Below, one piece after another: positions 1 through 7,844 of a stretch of 41,860 nt of DNA. The stretch's first letter is position 1. Each line of letters begins with the position of its first letter. The notes under the pieces are model-generated. The model did not search any database. It was not told the DNA's origin and saw only the letters and a program-made list of their open reading frames with translations. This DNA comes from an uncultured Acidimicrobiales bacterium (GTDB taxonomy: Bacteria > Actinomycetota > Acidimicrobiia > Acidimicrobiales > SHLQ01). A program made the position numbers and the translations under genes. The stretch spans positions 1 through 41,860 of the forward strand of contig CALHTF010000026.1 of assembly GCA_938038815.1 (NCBI GenBank). Direction: 5' to 3'.

Positions 1-17
1 CGAAGTTGGTCAACCAC

Positions 18-23
18 TAGGGT
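18..23 (+). promoter_or_regulatory. -10-like hexamer of a leaderless start
   Basis: TAGGGT ends 6 nt before the ATG at 30. There is no Shine-Dalgarno sequence in between. Confidence 0.5.
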
Positions 24-29
24 CCAGAC

Positions 30-1391
30 ATGGCCATCTCCGAGCGCACCCTCGACACCCTGACCGGCGAAACCACCGAGCTGCTGCAAGCGATGATCCG
101 CAACCAGTGTGTCAACGACGGCACCCCCGAGTCGGGTCACGAGACCCGCAACGCCAACCTGCTGCGCGACGAACTCGAAGGTACCGGCGCCGACATCGAG
201 ATCCTGAAGGTCCTTCCCGGGCGCGACTCGATCGTGGCCCGCCTACCCGGCACCGATCCCGACGCTCCGGCGCTCATGCTGATGGGCCACACCGACGTTG
301 TGCCCGTGTCGCCCGACGGCTGGAAGGTCGATCCCTTCGGCGGCGACCTGATCGGCGACGAAGTGTGGGGCCGAGGCGCGGTCGACATGTTGAATGTCAC
401 CTCCTCGATGGCCGTCGCGTTTCGTCACATCGCCGACTCCGAAACCCGCTACCCAGGCGACATCGTGTACTTCGGCGTCGCCGACGAAGAGGCCGGTGGA
501 GTCCACGGAGCAAAACCGCTGGTCGACACCCAGTGGGACGCCCTCAAGTGCGACTACGTGCTCACCGAATACGGCGGCTCGCCGCTCATCAACGGCGACG
601 ACACGATCGTTCTGCTCACCACCGCCGAGAAGGGCGTGGCCGCCCAGCGACTGACCATCGGTGGCGAACCGGGCCACGGTTCGATGCCCTACCGAACCAA
701 CAACGCAATCTCGAAGGCCGCCGAAATCGTGCGGCGCATCGAGGCGTACAACCCGGGTGCCCGCATCGACGAGTTGTTCACCAGCCGAATTAAAGCCCAG
801 AACTTCTCCGCCGACCTCGAGGCAAAGCTGCTCGACCCTGGTCGCATCGAGGAAGCCCTCGCCGAAATGGAACCAACGCTGGCCCGCAACCTGCATTCGT
901 GCTGTCACACCAGCTTCTCCAACAACATCATTCACGGCGGCTCAAAGAGCAACACCATCCCCGACAAGGTCACCCTGGTCGTCGATATCCGAGTGCTGCC
1001 GGGCGAAACCAACGACGATGTCCACGCCCATCTGCACGAGGCGATCGGCCCCGAACTGATGGGCTCGGTCGAAATCGAAGCGGTGCACGAGAACGAAGGC
1101 CAAGCGTCAGAGTCCGACACAAACACGCCCCTCTGGGGAGCGTTGGTAGACTCGATCCAGATGACTTACCCCGGTGCATCGGTGCTCCCGTCGATGGTCA
1201 CCGGCGGCACCGACGCCCGGTTCTTCCGTCGGCGCGGCGTGCCGTCGTACGGCGCCGGCCTCTTGAGCTCTCAGATTGGTCTTGGCGAGTTCATGTCGCG
1301 CTTTCACGGCCATAACGAGCGAATCGATGTGGAGTCGCTTCGGCTCACCACCAAGCTTTGGCTCGACGTTTGCGACCGGTTGTGGGCGTAA
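30..1391 (+). CDS. M20 family metallopeptidase / deacylase
   Basis: Zinc-dependent M20 hydrolase (dipeptidase, ArgE/DapE-like) of 453 residues, a usual length for the family. Seen: GHTDVVP at residues 86-92 (first metal His87 and Asp89), WGRGAVDM at 113-120 (bridging Asp119), ADEEAGG at 151-157 (general-base Glu153 and metal Glu154), and a late His in FHGHNER before the C-terminus. The central part (about 200-330) fits the dimerisation lid domain. The substrate cannot be deduced; hydrolysis of an N-acyl or peptide bond is the family activity. The ATG at 30 is supported by TAGGGT at 18-23, six bases upstream, and there is no clear ribosome binding site. The next gene begins 66 bases downstream with its own promoter-like hexamer, so they need not form an operon. 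Confidence 0.93.
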   Translation: MAISERTLDTLTGETTELLQAMIRNQCVNDGTPESGHETRNANLLRDELEGTGADIEILKVLPGRDSIVARLPGTDPDAPALMLMGHTDVVPVSPDGWKVDPFGGDLIGDEVWGRGAVDMLNVTSSMAVAFRHIADSETRYPGDIVYFGVADEEAGGVHGAKPLVDTQWDALKCDYVLTEYGGSPLINGDDTIVLLTTAEKGVAAQRLTIGGEPGHGSMPYRTNNAISKAAEIVRRIEAYNPGARIDELFTSRIKAQNFSADLEAKLLDPGRIEEALAEMEPTLARNLHSCCHTSFSNNIIHGGSKSNTIPDKVTLVVDIRVLPGETNDDVHAHLHEAIGPELMGSVEIEAVHENEGQASESDTNTPLWGALVDSIQMTYPGASVLPSMVTGGTDARFFRRRGVPSYGAGLLSSQIGLGEFMSRFHGHNERIDVESLRLTTKLWLDVCDRLWA

Positions 1392-1444
1392 CGGGCCGCG
1401 CAATTCTTCGGCGATCTGAACACAAGTAAGCCACCGGCGGTCGC

Positions 1445-1450
1445 TACCCT
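1445..1450 (+). promoter_or_regulatory. -10-like hexamer before the UxxC lipoprotein gene
   Basis: TACCCT ends 7 nt before the GTG at 1458. It suggests the gene has its own leaderless promoter, which argues against a dead remnant. Confidence 0.45.
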
Positions 1451-1457
1451 TTGGTCT

Positions 1458-2000
1458 GTGACCTCCAACAAACGACGATCGGTTCGACGTTCGGCACGAG
1501 GGTTTTTCCTCGCCGCATCTTTGCTTCTGGCCGCATGCGGTGGCAGCCAAGCCACGCCGGGCGGACCAGGTGTCGCCGACGGAGGTGGGGAGTCCGGACT
1601 CTCGGCACTGTCCGCACCCACCGTGTCGGGTGGCCAAATCGATTTTGCGTCGCTCGAAGGCCAGGACGCCGTGCTCTGGTTCTGGGCCCCTTGGTGACCA
1701 ACCTGTGTACGTGAAGCTCCTGCGGTCGCAGAAGTGCAGCAAACATTCGGATCCGAAGTTCTGTTCATCGGGATGCCCGGCCGTTCCGAGGTGCCCGACA
1801 TGGAAGCGTTCGTCGCCGACTATGGCGTGAGCGGGTTCGAACACGCCATCGATGACACCGGCGATCTCTGGCAAACGTTCGGGATCACCTCCCAACCCAG
1901 CTTCGCCTTCATTAACGACAACGGAACCATCGAAACCCACCGGGGCGCGTTAGGCGCCACTGCGTTGGCCGCACGCGTCGAAGCCCTTACGTTGCCCTAA
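1458..2000 (+). CDS. Mpt53/DsbF-like thioredoxin-fold lipoprotein, candidate selenoprotein (UxxC)
   Basis: Extracytoplasmic thiol-disulfide oxidoreductase of 180 residues if the TGA at 1695-1697 is decoded. The N-terminus is a lipoprotein signal: basic RRSVRRSAR, hydrophobic stretch, LLAAC lipobox with Cys27. The thioredoxin domain starts near 55. WFWAPW at 74-79 is followed by TGA as codon 80 and then PTC (81-83), so the stop sits exactly at the first Cys of CPTC. Reading continues in the same frame for 100 codons with a normal fold, including the cis-Pro segment TSQPSFAF, to TAA at 1998-2000. The closest family I recall is mycobacterial Mpt53/DsbF, which has WAPWCPTC and the same downstream pattern. 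A SECIS-like hairpin follows the TGA. GTG is chosen as start because TACCCT lies 7 nt upstream and the lipobox follows. Alternatives are a nonsense mutation or a base error. Selenocysteine is inference; frame and position are seen. Confidence 0.75.
1716..1735 (+). other. Candidate bacterial SECIS hairpin
   Basis: CTGC (1720-1723), loop GGTC (1724-1727), GCAG (1728-1731). After one C/A mismatch the stem extends by T-A, C-G and G-T. The loop begins 26 nt after the TGA, inside the 16-37 nt window reported for bacterial SECIS elements. The apical GGTC matches the loop core of the Escherichia coli fdhF SECIS as I recall it. Short hairpins are common in GC-rich DNA, so position and loop identity are the argument, not stem strength. 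Confidence 0.55.
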
Positions 2001-2039
2001 CCACGAACACTCGAGCCACGAAGCTTTGTCACCAGAGGG

Positions 2040-2747
2040 TCAGCTGAGGCTCACCAGGGCCTCATGTTCGACCGCACATACCAGCGAACCGTCCACGGTG
2101 AACCGCACGTCTACCACAGCCCGTTCTCCCGATCTGGTCTCGAACCGATCGGTCTCGAACGACTCGATCACCACCTCTGCTCCGGGGCCTACGGCACCAA
2201 AGTGACCAATGTTGCTTCGGGTGTGCACCCACGGACCAGCGACCAACTGGGTGGCGAACACCCGGTTGGCGAGGCACGCCCACACGACCGGATGCACCAG
2301 TTCCTCACGTTCGTAGAGTTCGAGATCCTCCCCGCCCCGTTTGGCGTAGCCCACCCACTGGTCGTCGAGGGTGAGCACCATCGGGTCGAGTCGTTTGCCC
2401 ACCGGTTCGCCGACGGGTGGGTTCGTCAGGCGAGGCGCAAGACGGGCGCACACTCGATTCGCCACCGTGGCGACCACCTCGGCCGGCCCGCCAGCCACCT
2501 CGACGCGCTCGTCGGCCAGCACCGGCGCCCGAAACCACACCTCAAGACCACCGCTGGTCACCCAGTCGGCACCCCACGCCTCGGCGACTGGTCGAGTCAG
2601 GTACGAAAAGATCGTGGTACCGGCGACCACCGCTCCGCCGTACCCGGCCGCCACGCCACCCTCGTCGGTGTGCACCGGATTGTCGGCGTGTTCGACCAGG
2701 TTGACCGCATCGATCGACCAACCAGGAAACATGTCGAGTTCGCTCAT
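2040..2747 (-). CDS. Hotdog-fold / MaoC-like acyl-CoA-related protein
   Basis: A 235-residue protein with features of two-domain hotdog proteins (acyl-CoA thioesterases or MaoC-like hydratases). The first half has HADNPVHTDEG followed by the hydrophobic GYGGAVVAGTTIFSYL. The second half has a repeat-like segment RSNIGHFGAVGPGAEVVIESF and ends in a strand-rich VEHEALVSLS. No catalytic residues can be assigned with confidence and the substrate is unknown. The start at 2747 is chosen over an upstream in-frame extension because TAGGTT lies 7 nt upstream and the extension would run into the divergent DtxR-type gene's promoter region. The two genes diverge with about 107 bases between starts. Confidence 0.6.
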   Translation of the reverse strand: MSELDMFPGWSIDAVNLVEHADNPVHTDEGGVAAGYGGAVVAGTTIFSYLTRPVAEAWGADWVTSGGLEVWFRAPVLADERVEVAGGPAEVVATVANRVCARLAPRLTNPPVGEPVGKRLDPMVLTLDDQWVGYAKRGGEDLELYEREELVHPVVWACLANRVFATQLVAGPWVHTRSNIGHFGAVGPGAEVVIESFETDRFETRSGERAVVDVRFTVDGSLVCAVEHEALVSLS

Positions 2748-2754
2748 ACCCGCC

Positions 2755-2760
2755 AACCTA
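2755..2760 (-). promoter_or_regulatory. -10-like hexamer of a leaderless start
   Basis: On the minus strand TAGGTT ends 7 nt before the ATG at 2747 and fixes that start. Confidence 0.45.
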
Positions 2761-2841
2761 GTGGTTGCCGGGTGCCCCTGATCGGTCGGTAGGTGACCCC
2801 AGCCACCCGGCTTTGCCCCAGCGCGAGATGGCGAGGCCGAG

Positions 2842-2847
2842 TACTGT
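2842..2847 (+). promoter_or_regulatory. -10-like hexamer before the DtxR-type gene
   Basis: TACTGT ends 7 nt before the ATG at 2855. Confidence 0.45.
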
Positions 2848-2854
2848 GAAGACC

Positions 2855-3538
2855 ATGGCGTACGAGACCCCTGAGTACCACCCAGCATTCGAAGAGTACT
2901 GCGAGACCATTTTTGAACTGGCCGAAGACGACGTCGAGGTCATTCAAGCCCGCGTCGCCGAGCGCCTCTCGGTGTCGCGCCCTGCCGTCTCGGAAATGAT
3001 TCGCAAGATGGAAAAGAACGGCCTCGTCCAGGTCGAAGGCGGCGAGATTCAGCTGACCGAAGATGGCCACGGGTTGGCGTCGAAGGTCGTCCGCCGGCAT
3101 CGCCTCGCCGAGCGCTTCCTTACCGACATGCTCGGCTTGTCGTGGACCCAAGCCCACCATGAAGCCGGCAAGTGGGAACACATCATCTCCTCCGATGTCG
3201 AAGCAGCACTGGTTCGGGTTCTCGATGACCCCACCACCTGCCCGCACGGCAACCCCATCCCCGGGTCGAGCTACCAGGCACCCGAGGAAGCGTCGGTGCT
3301 TCAAAGTGTCGATACCGGCGACGAATTCACGATCGAACGGATCCCCGAAGAGCTTGAGTTTAGCGACGGCATGCTCGAGTTTCTCGAGTCGTCGTCGATC
3401 CTGCCGGGAAACACCGGCACGGTCACCGCTCGATCCCCAGACGGCACCACCACCATCGAAATTGGTGGCTCGACGGTCGGCGTAAGCTCCTTTGCGAGCG
3501 CCCGCATCCTGGTCAGCGCCGGAGCAGCCCAGTCCTAA
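2855..3538 (+). CDS. DtxR/IdeR-type metal-dependent regulator with altered metal site
   Basis: Metal-responsive transcription factor, 227 residues. Order: winged HTH (about 10-75; recognition segment SRPAVSEMIRKME), dimerisation/metal domain (76-140; HRLAERFLTD, then HHEAGKWEH at 101-109 and the family signature GNPIPG), and a C-terminal SH3/FeoA-like domain (about 150-225). Ancillary-site residues H82, E86 and H101 correspond to DtxR H79, E83 and H98. In the primary site E108 and H109 are kept, but the position of DtxR Cys102 is Gly105 and that of Met10 is Glu14. That differs from iron-type DtxR/IdeR and from MntR, so metal choice is open. It is divergent from the hotdog gene; targets are unknown. 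The ATG at 2855 is preferred to upstream in-frame starts by homology length and the hexamer. Confidence 0.9.
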   Translation: MAYETPEYHPAFEEYCETIFELAEDDVEVIQARVAERLSVSRPAVSEMIRKMEKNGLVQVEGGEIQLTEDGHGLASKVVRRHRLAERFLTDMLGLSWTQAHHEAGKWEHIISSDVEAALVRVLDDPTTCPHGNPIPGSSYQAPEEASVLQSVDTGDEFTIERIPEELEFSDGMLEFLESSSILPGNTGTVTARSPDGTTTIEIGGSTVGVSSFASARILVSAGAAQS

Positions 3539-3556
3539 CCGGCTCGCCGCTGGTTA
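3536..3556. terminator. Short hairpin over two convergent stop codons
   Basis: TAACCGGC (3536-3543), loop TCGCC, then GCTGGTTA (3549-3556) form a short imperfect stem. It contains the TAA of the DtxR-type gene and the stop of the convergent DinB-like gene. There is no T-run; a bidirectional terminator is possible but weakly supported. Confidence 0.3.
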
Positions 3557-4081
3557 ACCCAGCACGTAGTACCCGTCGACCAGGGTCAAATTGTTACTGG
3601 CGGGCACCGGCTCGTCGCGATCGAGCATGGTCGCCGCAACTTCGCCGACCCACTTTGCGTGTTGGTACTCGTGGTTGATGATGCCCCGCAACATGCCTTG
3701 AGCAATCAGCGCTAGCTGAGCAGGGGCCCCGACGTCGCCGCTGTCGATCATGGCGATCGTGCGATGCGTCGTTTCGGCTATCGACGACCGGTAGGCCACA
3801 ATCTCGGGCAGGGTGGGCAACTCGCCGCGACCCGGTTCGGGAGTCGCCGAATCGAATACCTTGTCGAAGGCCGCATCGAACGTAACTTCGGCCGCCGTGA
3901 GGTTGCGAACCATGTAGTGGTTTACCGCCGCCTGATGACCTAGATGCCACGACATCGCACTCGAGTTTTCGTTGGGGCGCCACACCAACTGATCGGGTTC
4001 GAGCCCCTCGACGAGCGCCAAGCTAAACGCCTGCGCGGCATCGTATTCGGCGAGTTGATCAGCGAGCGACAGTGAATCCAT
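3554..4081 (-). CDS. DinB-like (DUF664-type) four-helix protein
   Basis: A 175-residue cytoplasmic helical protein of the DinB superfamily. Known members are metal-binding four-helix bundles, some of which act as thiol-dependent transferases. Seen: WHLGHQAAVNHYMV near residues 46-59 and NHEYQHAKWVGE near 136-147. These hold the His residues expected for the three-His metal site (one early, two in HxxxH-like spacing late). Length fits the family. The substrate is not predictable. It converges on the DtxR-type gene, their stops lying almost back to back. Confidence 0.75.
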   Translation of the reverse strand: MDSLSLADQLAEYDAAQAFSLALVEGLEPDQLVWRPNENSSAMSWHLGHQAAVNHYMVRNLTAAEVTFDAAFDKVFDSATPEPGRGELPTLPEIVAYRSSIAETTHRTIAMIDSGDVGAPAQLALIAQGMLRGIINHEYQHAKWVGEVAATMLDRDEPVPASNNLTLVDGYYVLG

Positions 4082-4107
4082 AACCGCAGTGTTTCAGTTC
4101 TGGGCGG

Positions 4108-4713
4108 CTAGGCGCATTCGGGATGGTCGGCCAGGGCGGCGTTCGTGGCCGCTTCGGCCGCCTCAAAGGTGTCCTCGAGCACCACGATGCCTAGGTCGTT
4201 GACCTCGTCGTCAGAAAGGGCATCGACCAAGCACGACGCCACGCCTCGGTCCAGCATGATTCCCAAAGCAAACTCGAGCTGGCCACGCAGTGCGCCGCAC
4301 CCGGCGATGATTTGGGCGTACTCGTCGTTGGCCACATCGCCCGGGGTTGGCTCGCCCGTGGCGATCACGCCGTTCGAGATGCACTCGACCTGATCGGGAG
4401 TCCACGTATAGATACTGGCTTGGGCACTGATCAGCTCTCGGATATCGCCGGCCGCGGGGTTTGGTTCGGCGCTGAGGTCGACATCGTCGCTACCGCGTTC
4501 GAGCGCGCCGCCGGCCGATCCCACGTCGCCAGAAATTTCGCCACCGGCATCGGGTTCGGCGACCTCGGCCTCGTCGTTTGTTTCGACCGAGTCGTTGTTG
4601 GCTGGCTGGTTGACCGTCGGCTCGGCACTCGATCCACACGCGGCGAGCAACAGCCCAAGGACCGCGAGTGCAGCAACGAGTGGGCGGCGAACGGGGCGAT
4701 GGGTTGTCGGCAT
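4108..4713 (-). CDS. Predicted lipoprotein of unknown function
   Basis: A 201-residue secreted lipoprotein: basic start, hydrophobic segment and a LLLAAC lipobox, then an acidic low-complexity linker (rich in N, E, D, G) and a helical C-terminal region. That region carries four Cys (in VECISNG, AGCGAL, ASCLVD and the final PECA), which could form two disulfides. The C-terminal half has the pattern DALSDDEVNDLG, typical of small helical repeats in actinobacterial lipoproteins, but I recognise no family. The ATG at 4713 is preferred over one 24 bases upstream because GAGGA lies about 6 nt in front of it. Confidence 0.7.
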   Translation of the reverse strand: MPTTHRPVRRPLVAALAVLGLLLAACGSSAEPTVNQPANNDSVETNDEAEVAEPDAGGEISGDVGSAGGALERGSDDVDLSAEPNPAAGDIRELISAQASIYTWTPDQVECISNGVIATGEPTPGDVANDEYAQIIAGCGALRGQLEFALGIMLDRGVASCLVDALSDDEVNDLGIVVLEDTFEAAEAATNAALADHPECA

Positions 4714-4743
4714 GGGTGTCCTCAACAGGGTGCGCATTGGTTC

Positions 4744-5589
4744 TTACGTGCCGAACCCAATCGTGCACCGGTGAAGTAGACGATCGTACCCGTCGTACCC
4801 CCCGGTCGCGCGATGCAATATGCACCGGTTATCCCACATCACCAACATGTTTGCTTCCCAAGGATGCCGATACTGGAACTCCTCGCGAACCTGCCAGGCA
4901 TAGAGGTCGTACAGCAGTTCTTTCTCTTCATCGCCGTCGAGTCCTTCCACCCCAATGATGTAGCCGAGCACCGAGTACAACGTCTCGGCGCCCGTTTCGG
5001 GATGGGTCCGTATGAACGGATGGGTGCGGGTTGCGTACGCCGACTCGTCGGGCCGGATCTGCATCGATCGCTCGGCAACATCGTCGTCACCGTAGGTCCC
5101 ATCCGGCGCGTAGCCACCCCGAGCCGAGTGGATTGCGAGCTTGCCGTCGACCCGGTTGCGTAACTCGGCAGGCATGGCGGCGAGGGCGGCTTGCTGATCG
5201 GCAAAGAGTGTGTCGCCGCCCGAGGGCGGGATCACCTTTCCGAACAGGCAGGTGCCGTCGGGTGGAAACTCTTGGAACGACCAGTCGGCGTGCCAGTTCT
5301 CTGCGAACAGGGGCGAGGTCTCGTCGGCTCGGCGAGCAATCGCGGCGATGTTGGGGTGACCATCGATCGACGCAAAGTAGGGATCGTCGCCGAACGGACC
5401 GAAGTACTGGGTGAACCGTTCGAGGTCGTGGTCGGTCATCGCCTGGTCGGGAAACGCCAACACCTTGTGCTCGAGCCACGCGGCTCGAATCTCGGCGACG
5501 GTTCGGGGGTCGAGGTCGGTCGTGAGGTCGACCCCACCTACCGTTGCCCCACATGCCTGCCCACTGGGCGAAATCGTAAGTCCAGCCAT
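4744..5589 (-). CDS. TauD/TfdA family Fe(II)/2-oxoglutarate dioxygenase
   Basis: Non-heme iron dioxygenase of 281 residues that couples 2-oxoglutarate decarboxylation to hydroxylation of a small acid or sulfonate. The facial triad is visible: His100 and Asp102 in ENWHADWSF, and distal His259 in ILHRATGG. Arg270, 11 residues later, is placed to bind the 2-oxoglutarate carboxylate, and LLHRCTIGF closes the fold as in TauD. Length matches the family. The natural substrate cannot be read from sequence and nothing in the neighbourhood specifies it. TACACT stands 5 nt before the ATG. Confidence 0.9.
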   Translation of the reverse strand: MAGLTISPSGQACGATVGGVDLTTDLDPRTVAEIRAAWLEHKVLAFPDQAMTDHDLERFTQYFGPFGDDPYFASIDGHPNIAAIARRADETSPLFAENWHADWSFQEFPPDGTCLFGKVIPPSGGDTLFADQQAALAAMPAELRNRVDGKLAIHSARGGYAPDGTYGDDDVAERSMQIRPDESAYATRTHPFIRTHPETGAETLYSVLGYIIGVEGLDGDEEKELLYDLYAWQVREEFQYRHPWEANMLVMWDNRCILHRATGGYDGYDRLLHRCTIGFGT

Positions 5590-5594
5590 GCCCG

Positions 5595-5600
5595 AGTGTA
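5595..5600 (-). promoter_or_regulatory. -10-like hexamer of a leaderless start
   Basis: On the minus strand TACACT ends 5 nt before the ATG at 5589. Confidence 0.4.
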
Positions 5601-5640
5601 GGTCGCGTAGCAGCCGAAGCCAGGCTGCGACGGTTCCCGG

Positions 5641-7017
5641 CTAGGCGTTTTGACGAGCGTGCACGTGTTGGGTCCAGGCGTTGCCGTCCCACCATCGCAG
5701 CTGGCTTGGGTGCTGCGGGTCCGGGTACCAGCCTTGGGCAACGCTGGCCGGGTTTGTCGCCATCGCTACGGATTGCACAACCGACTCCTGCTCGAGTCGG
5801 TGGAGTTCGCCCACCATCTTGAGGTACGCGGGGACATCTCGCAGTCCGGTTTCCTTCCGCTCCATCCGGGCATGCAGTTCCCAGAACCGGTGGTCGGCCG
5901 GAAGGTGTTTGCGGGCCAACGCAACGGGGTCCTCGACCGTCGGGGCGACCTTGCCTCGGCGGGCAAACTCCTCAACCCGTTCACTCTCGACCAACGCATC
6001 GGACCGCTTCTTTTCCTCTTTGGTCAAGGTCTCGGTCGTACCCAGTTGGAAGTAGCGGCGGCGGTACTCCTTGCCGGTGAACTCCGACGGGTCTCCTCCA
6101 GCCGCCAACTTCTCGGCGCGGTCGGCTCGCAAACCGAGTTCGGCCGCGATCTCATCGGCGCTCGAATAGGTTCGGGACTTTTCGCCTTCGCCCGCGGTGG
6201 TACGTGACTGCACTCGTTTCGGCAAGACCAGAAACGGACTCGCCGTAACGAAGAAGTTCCCTACCTGCAACTTGTGGGCTGCCGCAGCGGCGGGTCGCAG
6301 GTCTCGAAGAGCCGTTGCCAACGCGGCCGGATTACGCGACGCCTGGACGGCCGCGACATCAGCGCAAAGATCGCGGGTCGTCTCGACCCAACGGGGCAAG
6401 AAGATCAGGGCGATGGCAAGAAAGGCCACAAACGGCGAAACCACAAATCCGACGACCGCCCCAAAGATGGTGAAGCCCCAGGCGTACTCGGCCTTGGTAG
6501 CTAGCCGGCACCATTTGTCTTCGAGTCCGGCGAACTGAGCGGCGACCAGCGCTTGCAGTTCAGCCCGATCGAGTAACTCGACCGCACCGGTGGTGGCCAT
6601 AACGACCACCCCGGATTCAGTAGGGAACGCACCAACGTTGGGGATATCGGAGTCGTGCACCAACACACTTCCCGGAAGGTGCCCGGTGGCGATCGCCATC
6701 TCTTCGGCCACGTTGGCCAGCCGACCGGTCGCTGGTTTGGCGGCCAACGTTGCCAGATGGTGTTCACCGATCTTGGTCAGCGGAATCAACGCTTGGAATG
6801 CTGCGCTTGCGGCCGCCGCGAGAACGGTCTTGGCCACGAGCGGTATCTCCCGAATTCCGCTGATCTCCCAGGCGGTCAACATAGCAACCATCGCCAGAAA
6901 GAAGCCAAGAAACCAGGTGAGCGCGACGGCCCGCATAGCATGGTGTTTCGCTGTCTCGGCAAAAGCGTCGTGACCCATAGAGTCGGTATCGGCACGAGGC
7001 GTGGCCAACCTGACCAT
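5641..7017 (-). CDS. Degenerate M48 (HtpX-like) membrane protein with DUF2510 tail
   Basis: A 458-residue membrane protein with the layout of HtpX/M48 proteases: two hydrophobic segments (about 30-50 and 60-80), then a soluble region with PNVGAFPTESGVVVMATTG (126-144), where M48 proteins have the PNAF segment before the active-site helix, then further hydrophobic helices near 178-210. In the active-site helix the expected HExxH is replaced by A160-Q161-F-A-G164 (LDRAELQALVAAQFAG), so neither zinc His nor the catalytic Glu is there. The C-terminus carries a DUF2510 motif, GWYPDPQHPSQLRWWDG. It is probably a non-proteolytic relative, perhaps a scaffold; that is inference. The start is uncertain: Met14 (6978) is an alternative and neither has a good ribosome site. 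Confidence 0.7.
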   Translation of the reverse strand: MVRLATPRADTDSMGHDAFAETAKHHAMRAVALTWFLGFFLAMVAMLTAWEISGIREIPLVAKTVLAAAASAAFQALIPLTKIGEHHLATLAAKPATGRLANVAEEMAIATGHLPGSVLVHDSDIPNVGAFPTESGVVVMATTGAVELLDRAELQALVAAQFAGLEDKWCRLATKAEYAWGFTIFGAVVGFVVSPFVAFLAIALIFLPRWVETTRDLCADVAAVQASRNPAALATALRDLRPAAAAAHKLQVGNFFVTASPFLVLPKRVQSRTTAGEGEKSRTYSSADEIAAELGLRADRAEKLAAGGDPSEFTGKEYRRRYFQLGTTETLTKEEKKRSDALVESERVEEFARRGKVAPTVEDPVALARKHLPADHRFWELHARMERKETGLRDVPAYLKMVGELHRLEQESVVQSVAMATNPASVAQGWYPDPQHPSQLRWWDGNAWTQHVHARQNA

Positions 7018-7088
7018 CAGGCAGTGGCCTTTATGATTGGGTCACGTTGAAGCGCGGCCCCCAGCGTCACCAGGGCCATACTGAAGCC

Positions 7089-7844
7089 ATGGCGCTCGAG
7101 ACGGCCGACCGGTACCCCGAAGTGTGCCCTCACACGATCGACCGCACCCCGATGCGCATGCAGTGGCAAGACCTCACGATGTTGCATTGGCGGTACCCAC
7201 CCGACCAGGTTTAGCGCCTGCTTCCACCGGGCCTTACGGTCGAGACCTTCGATGGGTCGGCCTGGGTTGGGCTGGTGCCGTTTCAGATGCGGGTCGACGT
7301 GCCGTTTTTGCCCACCATGGCCCGAATTTTGCACTTTCCCGAGACCAACGTTCGCACCTACGTGCGAGGCGAATCGGGCGAACCCGGTGTGTACTTTTGG
7401 TCGCTGGAAGCGTCGGCGCTCGTTTCGGTCCTCACCGCCCGCCTGACCTACCAGGTGCCGTACTTCTGGGCGGCGATGACCATCGATCGCGACGGCCCCG
7501 TCCGGCGATATCGCTCCGAGCGGTACTGGCCGAAACCCAAGGGGGCGTCGTCGGATGTAGAGGTGACGATCGGCGCGCCGTTCGGGCCAGACGAGGCGAC
7601 CGATCTCGATCGATTTCTCACCGCTCGGTGGGCGCTTTATGGCGACCTGGGTCCGTGGCTCACCTACGCGACCATGTTTCACGAGCCATGGCCGCTGCAC
7701 CACGCCACCGTCGAACGCTGCGATGACCAACTGGTTCAGGCGGCCGGGCTCGCTCGACCCACCGGCGACCCGCTGGTGCACTACTCCCCCGGCGTGAGCG
7801 TTCGATGTGGTTGGCCCTCGATCTCGCGATCTAGGGCTCGATGA
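7089..7844 (+). pseudogene. DUF2071 (YqjF-like) gene interrupted by an amber codon
   Basis: In one frame from ATG 7089 the sequence reads MQWQDLTMLHWRYPPDQV, TAG (7212-7214, codon 42), then RLLPPGLTVETFDGSAWVG and on to VHYSPGVSVRC before TGA at 7842-7844. This is the usual order and length of a DUF2071 protein (about 250 residues), so a single nonsense codon splits it. No frameshift is needed. The site falls in the typical R/L-rich RLLPPGL segment, where CAG or a similar codon would be expected. Restart at GTG 7275 would give a 189-residue fragment lacking the first strands. Its end overlaps the convergent sulfatase gene by 14 bases. It may be a recent pseudogene or a base error; amber recoding is unlikely here. 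Confidence 0.75.

Noticed and set aside
7212-7214. TAG as a recoded amino acid (pyrrolysine) in the DUF2071 gene
   Set aside because: The position is not catalytic, the family is not known for recoding and no pyl genes are seen. A nonsense change or base error is simpler.
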